In this document: piece after piece, positions 61,108-64,000 of the stretch
How the letters are laid out: every line of letters starts with the position of its first letter
How positions within the stretch are numbered: the stretch's first letter is position 1
Assembly: GCF_020880975.1 (NCBI RefSeq)
Contig: NZ_JAJIWP010000003.1
Coordinates: 558,001 to 622,000 of the forward strand
Origin: Mucilaginibacter sp. UR6-1
Lineage (GTDB): Bacteria; Bacteroidota; Bacteroidia; Sphingobacteriales; Sphingobacteriaceae
Direction of reading: 5' to 3'
Length of the DNA: 64,000 nucleotides
Made by a program: the position numbers and the translations under genes
The notes under the pieces: generated by a model
The model's input: the letters and a program-made list of their open reading frames with translations, nothing else
What the model was told of the DNA's origin: nothing
Databases searched by the model: none

Positions 61108-62307
61108 ATGGAACGAAAAAAAGAAACAAAACAATCAGGTGCCATCCTGATTCAAACATGGGAAACTTACGAATTTAAGTTACACCCCGGAAGTAAGCCT
61201 TACATCTCTTTTTACTTTATTAATCCTGATACCGGTGTGTCGCAACGAATTAGGAAAATGACTAATTTAAAACCCGGTTCGTCATTATCGGTATTAAAAA
61301 CCAATGCCAAAGATACAATTGAAGTAATGGTTGATTGGTTAAGCAAAGGCTGGAATCCAATAACAGATAATTTTAAAGACCGTCCGTTATCACCACTTTC
61401 AACAATTGATGAATGCTTGGACTACTGGTTGAAAGAGCGGGAGAAACAACGCGATAACAAAGCGATGAAACCGAAATCCTATGAACTAAATAGTTATTTG
61501 GTCAGGTACTTCAAAACTTGGTTGCAGTCCAAATCTTACTTACAACGAAAACCGCAAACATTCACAAGGATTGATATTGATAGCTTTTTACAACACACCG
61601 CAAATCTTCGTAAATGGAATAAGGTATCTTATAATTGTTACCGTACAGATTTGGGTACTTTTTTTAACTATTTAAAAACTCTAAAATTAATAACTGAGAA
61701 TCCGGTGATTGAATCAGTGAAAAAAAATACACGAAAAGATTCATCAAGGTTCAAAATTTATGAATCATCCGAACTTCACCATGTGGTGAAGTTATTAGAA
61801 AATGACAAATCCTACTTCGGTTTGTTCGTTGCATCAAAATTGGTATTTCATTACAACATACGACCTGTTGAAATTTCACGTATCCAAATTTGCGATATAG
61901 ATTTTACCAAGAAACAATTGACGTTACCACCAGCAAAGACCAAAAATGGTTGTGAAGCAATTTTTCAACTAAATGATGATATGTACAATCTCTTAGATGA
62001 ATTAACAGCAGGTTTGCCGGAGTCACATTTTGTTTTTGGGCATAGGTGCAAACCGGGGGCTGAACAAATTCATCAGGATTATTTTGGGCAAAAGTGGCGT
62101 ATGTTTCGCAAAAAATATAAAATCCCCAAGCACCTTAAATTATATGCATTAAAGCATTCATCCAATTATTTTGACATCGAGAATGGTGCATCATACGAAG
62201 AAATAAGGCAACGTAATAGACACGCAAATTTACAGGTAACTACACTATATGTGAGAGAGCGATTGTTGAAGAATATCATCCAGCCATCGGCAAGTAAGAT
62301 GTTTTAA
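61108..62307 (+). CDS. Tyrosine recombinase / integrase
   Basis: 399 aa. An N-terminal arm-type region (about 1-90) precedes a SAM-like core-binding domain (100-205) and the catalytic domain. Active site: R252 in NIRPVEIS, K277/K279 in PPAKTKNG, K349 in YALKHSS (in place of the second Arg, as in many Bacteroidota integrases with a Y.xKH motif), H372 in RNRHANLQVTT and the nucleophile Y381 in LYVRE. It is AT-rich and its codon use differs from the genes to its left. It probably integrates and excises the element that begins here. A 22-bp near-perfect palindrome with the GTGGTGA core lies inside (61772-61793). Confidence 0.9.
   Translation: MERKKETKQSGAILIQTWETYEFKLHPGSKPYISFYFINPDTGVSQRIRKMTNLKPGSSLSVLKTNAKDTIEVMVDWLSKGWNPITDNFKDRPLSPLSTIDECLDYWLKEREKQRDNKAMKPKSYELNSYLVRYFKTWLQSKSYLQRKPQTFTRIDIDSFLQHTANLRKWNKVSYNCYRTDLGTFFNYLKTLKLITENPVIESVKKNTRKDSSRFKIYESSELHHVVKLLENDKSYFGLFVASKLVFHYNIRPVEISRIQICDIDFTKKQLTLPPAKTKNGCEAIFQLNDDMYNLLDELTAGLPESHFVFGHRCKPGAEQIHQDYFGQKWRMFRKKYKIPKHLKLYALKHSSNYFDIENGASYEEIRQRNRHANLQVTTLYVRERLLKNIIQPSASKMF
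61772..61793. repeat. 22-bp palindrome inside the integrase gene containing GTGGTGA
   Basis: Arms AACTTCACCA and TGGTGAAGTT are perfect complements around a 2-nt centre. The right half contains GTGGTGAA (61783-61790), the core of the array at 63739-63857. The codons read Glu-Leu-His-His-Val-Val-Lys-Leu. Confidence 0.5.
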
Positions 62308-62308
62308 G

Positions 62309-62337
62309 GTAAAAGGGGCGAAATTAGCCCCTTTTAC
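62309..62337. terminator. Bidirectional terminator after the integrase
   Basis: GTAAAAGGGGC (62309-62319) / GCCCCTTTTAC (62327-62337), a perfect 11-bp stem with a 7-nt loop. It starts 1 bp after the integrase stop codon and includes the last codons of the leftward gene at 62324. Confidence 0.9.
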
Positions 62338-62704
62338 TTTTGGCAATCTTTGATAGCATTTTTGCGCGCAGCGCATTAACGCGCTCTTCTTTACTTAGTG
62401 CTTTTGATGGTGTTTTACCCTTTACACTTTCGGTAAACAGGGTTTTAAGAAATAAAACAGTTTCTCTAATTTCTTCTATCTGCTCAGATTGCATCGTTGG
62501 ATTTTTAGCTGTTTTTAGCTCATTTAACGAAGCGAATACTTCGCGGCTTATGACAATGTCATTTTCAGGATTAAATTCTTTAAAAGCAATCCTTTTAGCC
62601 TCTGAACGTCTCATTGCTTCACGGCCATTACGGTTATCTTCTGCTATTTCTCTTTTCAGTTGTTCAATACCAAATTCAACCTCTCTCAAAATTTTAGCGT
62701 TCAT
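62324..62704 (-). CDS. Hypothetical helical protein of the integrative element
   Basis: 126 aa, not recognised; highly charged, helical and probably coiled-coil (REVEFGIEQLKREIAEDNRNGREAMRRSEAKR), with a basic C-terminus (RAKMLSKIAKSKRG). The overlapping rightward frame gives a Ser/Leu-rich product with no structure and is a shadow. Its start overlaps the stop of the upstream gene by 4 bp (ATGA type), so they are translationally coupled. A DNA-binding or structural role for the element is conceivable because of the basic tail. Confidence 0.6.
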   Translation of the reverse strand: MNAKILREVEFGIEQLKREIAEDNRNGREAMRRSEAKRIAFKEFNPENDIVISREVFASLNELKTAKNPTMQSEQIEEIRETVLFLKTLFTESVKGKTPSKALSKEERVNALRAKMLSKIAKSKRG

Positions 62705-62943
62705 AAGTATATGTTAACATAAAAGTAATTACCTGATTGCTTACCCTCTATTTCAAGCTTATATAAATCACAGATGTTAACGTATATCTCTTTGTTCTTG
62801 CCCGACTCTGAACTGTACCAGTAATAAGCTGTTATGCTGCTACATTTAGTACCTATCTTGGTGGTAAGACCGAATTCAAATTGGTTGGCTAAATTATTAC
62901 CCAACACCTGTAATATCTCACTGAAAATCTGCTTTAAGTCCAT
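62701..62943 (-). CDS. Hypothetical small protein of the integrative element
   Basis: 80 aa, not recognised. A helical start (DLKQIFSEILQVLGNNLAN) is followed by a beta-rich part with many aromatic residues (ITAYYWYSSESGKNKEIYVN, GNYFYVNIYL). No membrane segment. Coupled by a 4-bp overlap to the gene downstream; a 45-bp gap separates it from the gene upstream on the same strand, so the three form one unit. Confidence 0.55.
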   Translation of the reverse strand: MDLKQIFSEILQVLGNNLANQFEFGLTTKIGTKCSSITAYYWYSSESGKNKEIYVNICDLYKLEIEGKQSGNYFYVNIYL

Positions 62944-62988
62944 AGTTTTATGTTAAGCCTCGGAGATATAAACATCGGCTTAATAATG

Positions 62989-63282
62989 TTACAATTGAGA
63001 CAAAATTGAGTTCGCAATACCGGCTAAGGCTTTGAGGTCGACAGTTTCTGTAATTACAGATTCCTTTGTTACTGCACTAAAAAACTCTTGACCCTCTTCT
63101 AAATTTTTGAAATTGAAATCTATTTGATGGTCGGTCACAAGATTAACGTACTTACTATAGTTTTTATTAACATCAATCTGTAGTACAGTGAAGTAAATTT
63201 TTGCAATTAATACGTTCGGTTCTTTTTCGTTTTCAGCACTATCAGATACTTGATTTTCTATTATTTCCATATTTATATTCAT
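62989..63282 (-). CDS. Hypothetical acidic protein of the integrative element
   Basis: 97 aa, acidic, not recognised. Pattern: a charged N-terminus (MEIIENQVSDSAENEKEP), beta strands (VLIAKIYFTVLQIDV) and a C-terminal helix (TVDLKALAGIANSILSQL). Two Met codons 12 bp apart could start it. The 16-bp palindrome shared with the integrase promoter lies 48 bp upstream, so it is probably the first gene of the leftward three-gene transcript. Confidence 0.5.
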   Translation of the reverse strand: MNINMEIIENQVSDSAENEKEPNVLIAKIYFTVLQIDVNKNYSKYVNLVTDHQIDFNFKNLEEGQEFFSAVTKESVITETVDLKALAGIANSILSQL

Positions 63283-63329
63283 TAATTCAGTATCAAACCA
63301 TTTGATGCTGTTGTTTTACATCATTATTT

Positions 63330-63353
63330 AAAATAAATTTATTTTTCACCACA
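63330..63353. promoter_or_regulatory. Second copy of the 16-bp palindrome, next to a TCACCAC motif
   Basis: AAAATAAATTTATTTT (63330-63345), identical to 61059-61074, continues into TTTCACCAC (63344-63352), an inverted copy of the GTGGTGAAA variant found in the array. It lies in the presumed promoter of the leftward unit. Confidence 0.5.
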
Positions 63354-63738
63354 CCATTTAAAATGCAAATGGGCAGCATCTCTGCTACCCAACTTAAATA
63401 TAGATGTGCAATTATTTATTGCAACCGTATATAGATTTACCTAATATTTTGCTGCAAATATAGTCAAGAAATTTCAATATGCAAATTTTATTTTAAATAA
63501 ATAATTGATAATTAAGCATTTATGTAAAATAAATAAGACGGTGAAATAGGATTCCAAATATTAATTGGTAACTGTGCCGTGTCCGGCATTTTTCATAATA
63601 GGTTGAAGTATTTTTCAAATAGTTGAGAGTATTTTCCTCCGGTTAGAAAAGTTTAAGAAAAGGAAATACCAACTGCCAAAGCCTAATACATTATTACATT
63701 TTACATTATTAAGTATACATAAATACATTAATATAATA
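63354..63738. other. AT-rich gene-free stretch of the element
   Basis: No ORF of note. It contains a hairpin TGGGCAGCA / TGCTACCCA (63370-63378 with 63383-63391, one mismatch), a CGGTGAAATAGG sequence at about 63539 that resembles the array unit, long A/T runs, and an imperfect dyad around 63629-63670 (TATTTTCC ... GGAAATA). Extremely AT-rich just before the repeat array. Confidence 0.5.
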
Positions 63739-63857
63739 GTGGTGATATCGTGGTGATATACGGGGAAAATGTGGTGATATTTTGGATTAATGTGGTGATA
63801 TTTGGGTTAAAGCGTGGTGATGTAAGTCCTTTTTATGTGGTGAAATAGTGGTGCTAA
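63739..63857 (+). repeat. Seven-copy helically phased iteron-like array (GTGGTGATAT)
   Basis: GTGGTGATAT begins at 63739, 63750, 63771 and 63792; variants GTGGTGATGT at 63814, GTGGTGAAAT at 63837 and GTGGTGCTAA at 63848. Start-to-start distances of 11, 21, 21, 22, 23 and 11 bp are one or two helical turns, so all copies face nearly the same side of the DNA. The sequence between copies is not conserved. Reads like a set of binding sites for one protein: replication iterons, a partition site or integrase/excisionase arm sites. Confidence 0.85.
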
Positions 63858-63921
63858 TCGCTTGACAAATCTGAAAACCGAACTAAGTTTGCTTTAGGAG
63901 TTTGAAAAATTTTCAACTCTA

Positions 63922-63966
63922 TTGGTACTTTCCATATCTCGAAAGTATTTATAATAAATACCAATT
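63922..63966. other. Compound inverted repeat near the right edge
   Basis: TTGGTACTTTC (63922-63932) faces GAAAGTA (63941-63947) and ATAAATACCAA, giving a 7-bp stem and an outer TTGGTA/TACCAA pairing; TATTTATAATAAATA is a further dyad. It could be a recombination core, promoter or hairpin; the window ends before it can be judged. Confidence 0.35.
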
Positions 63967-64000
63967 AGGTTTTAGAGTTAACGGTAGCAGGGGTTGCAAG

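Noticed and set aside
62340..62717. Rightward 125-residue reading frame over the leftward unknown gene
   Set aside because: The product is Ser/Leu-rich without structure; the leftward frame is charged, helical and translationally coupled to its neighbour.
63739..63857. CRISPR array
   Set aside because: Repeats of 10 bp with gaps of only 1-13 bp are far too short for CRISPR repeat and spacer sizes, and no cas gene is present.
60909..63916. AAAATTTTCAA at both 60909-60919 and 63906-63916 as attachment-site core
   Set aside because: Only 11 bp of low-complexity A/T sequence; the right end of the element is probably outside the window, so this is likely chance.
63940..64000. tRNA gene at the right edge as integration target
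   Set aside because: The visible bases do not form an acceptor stem, D arm or anticodon arm; the sequence is too short to decide.

Overview
The window looks like chromosomal DNA of a Bacteroidota species, most probably family Sphingobacteriaceae and close to Mucilaginibacter or Pedobacter. This is inferred from the SusD-type nutrient receptor, a protein with a type IX secretion sorting tail, many families largely restricted to Bacteroidota (DUF2723, DUF2851, RemB/Wzi-like barrel, LuxE-like ligase, DUF4369/TlpA lipoprotein), promoters of the TAnnTTTG type, and the near absence of Shine-Dalgarno sequences. No rRNA, tRNA or CRISPR array was recognised.

Layout. 0-4.3 kb: the end of a SusD-like gene, an alkaline-phosphatase-superfamily enzyme, an FAD/NAD(P)-binding protein and a DUF2383 helical-bundle protein. 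4.3-7.6 kb: an accessory patch with two phage-type repressors (one XRE, one S24/LexA-like with candidate operators), a GNAT acetyltransferase and several small unknown genes. 7.8-24.8 kb: core and envelope genes (MBL hydrolase, zincless Fpg/Nei glycosylase, RemB-like barrel, DUF2723 glycosyltransferase, HAD phosphatase, metallophosphoesterase, AraC regulator, thioredoxin, T9SS-exported glycosidase, YceI). 25.5-30.6 kb: a signalling cluster of a single-domain response regulator, a six-PAS histidine kinase and a divergent GAF histidine kinase. 30.6-48.5 kb: housekeeping genes (MFS carrier, ArgE-like deacylase, pyrR-pyrB, a large macroglobulin-like secreted protein, rpsA, tyrS) and a Xre/RES toxin-antitoxin pair. 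48.5-60.9 kb: small transporters, a TlpA lipoprotein, argH, an amine oxidase, a second Nei-type glycosylase, a beta-lactamase-like serine hydrolase, ftsK, and DUF72 and EVE proteins.

From about 60.9 kb to the right edge the DNA becomes visibly AT-rich and changes character. It holds a tyrosine recombinase, three small unknown genes on the opposite strand, a 16-bp palindrome repeated exactly before two transcription units, and, in a 700-bp gene-free tail, seven GTGGTGA-type repeats whose starts are 11, 21, 21, 22, 23 and 11 bp apart. I read this as the left part of an integrative or plasmid-like element that continues beyond the window; the helically phased array is the best candidate here for an undescribed system.

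Most intergenic gaps larger than about 250 bp are filled with interspersed palindromic repeats. I distinguish an X-Y module of about 350 bp (three Y copies of 118 bp with no indels between them), two 80-bp inverted repeats containing the cores GCTTCGT.CCTCGCAATGAC and GTCATTTCGA, and a short CCTCCC/GGGAGG repeat. One gap carries nine tandem copies of a C(A/G)CCTTT heptamer directly upstream of an MFS transporter gene. Several genes have a TAnnTTTG box only 5-6 nt before the start codon, which suggests leaderless mRNAs and fixes their starts.
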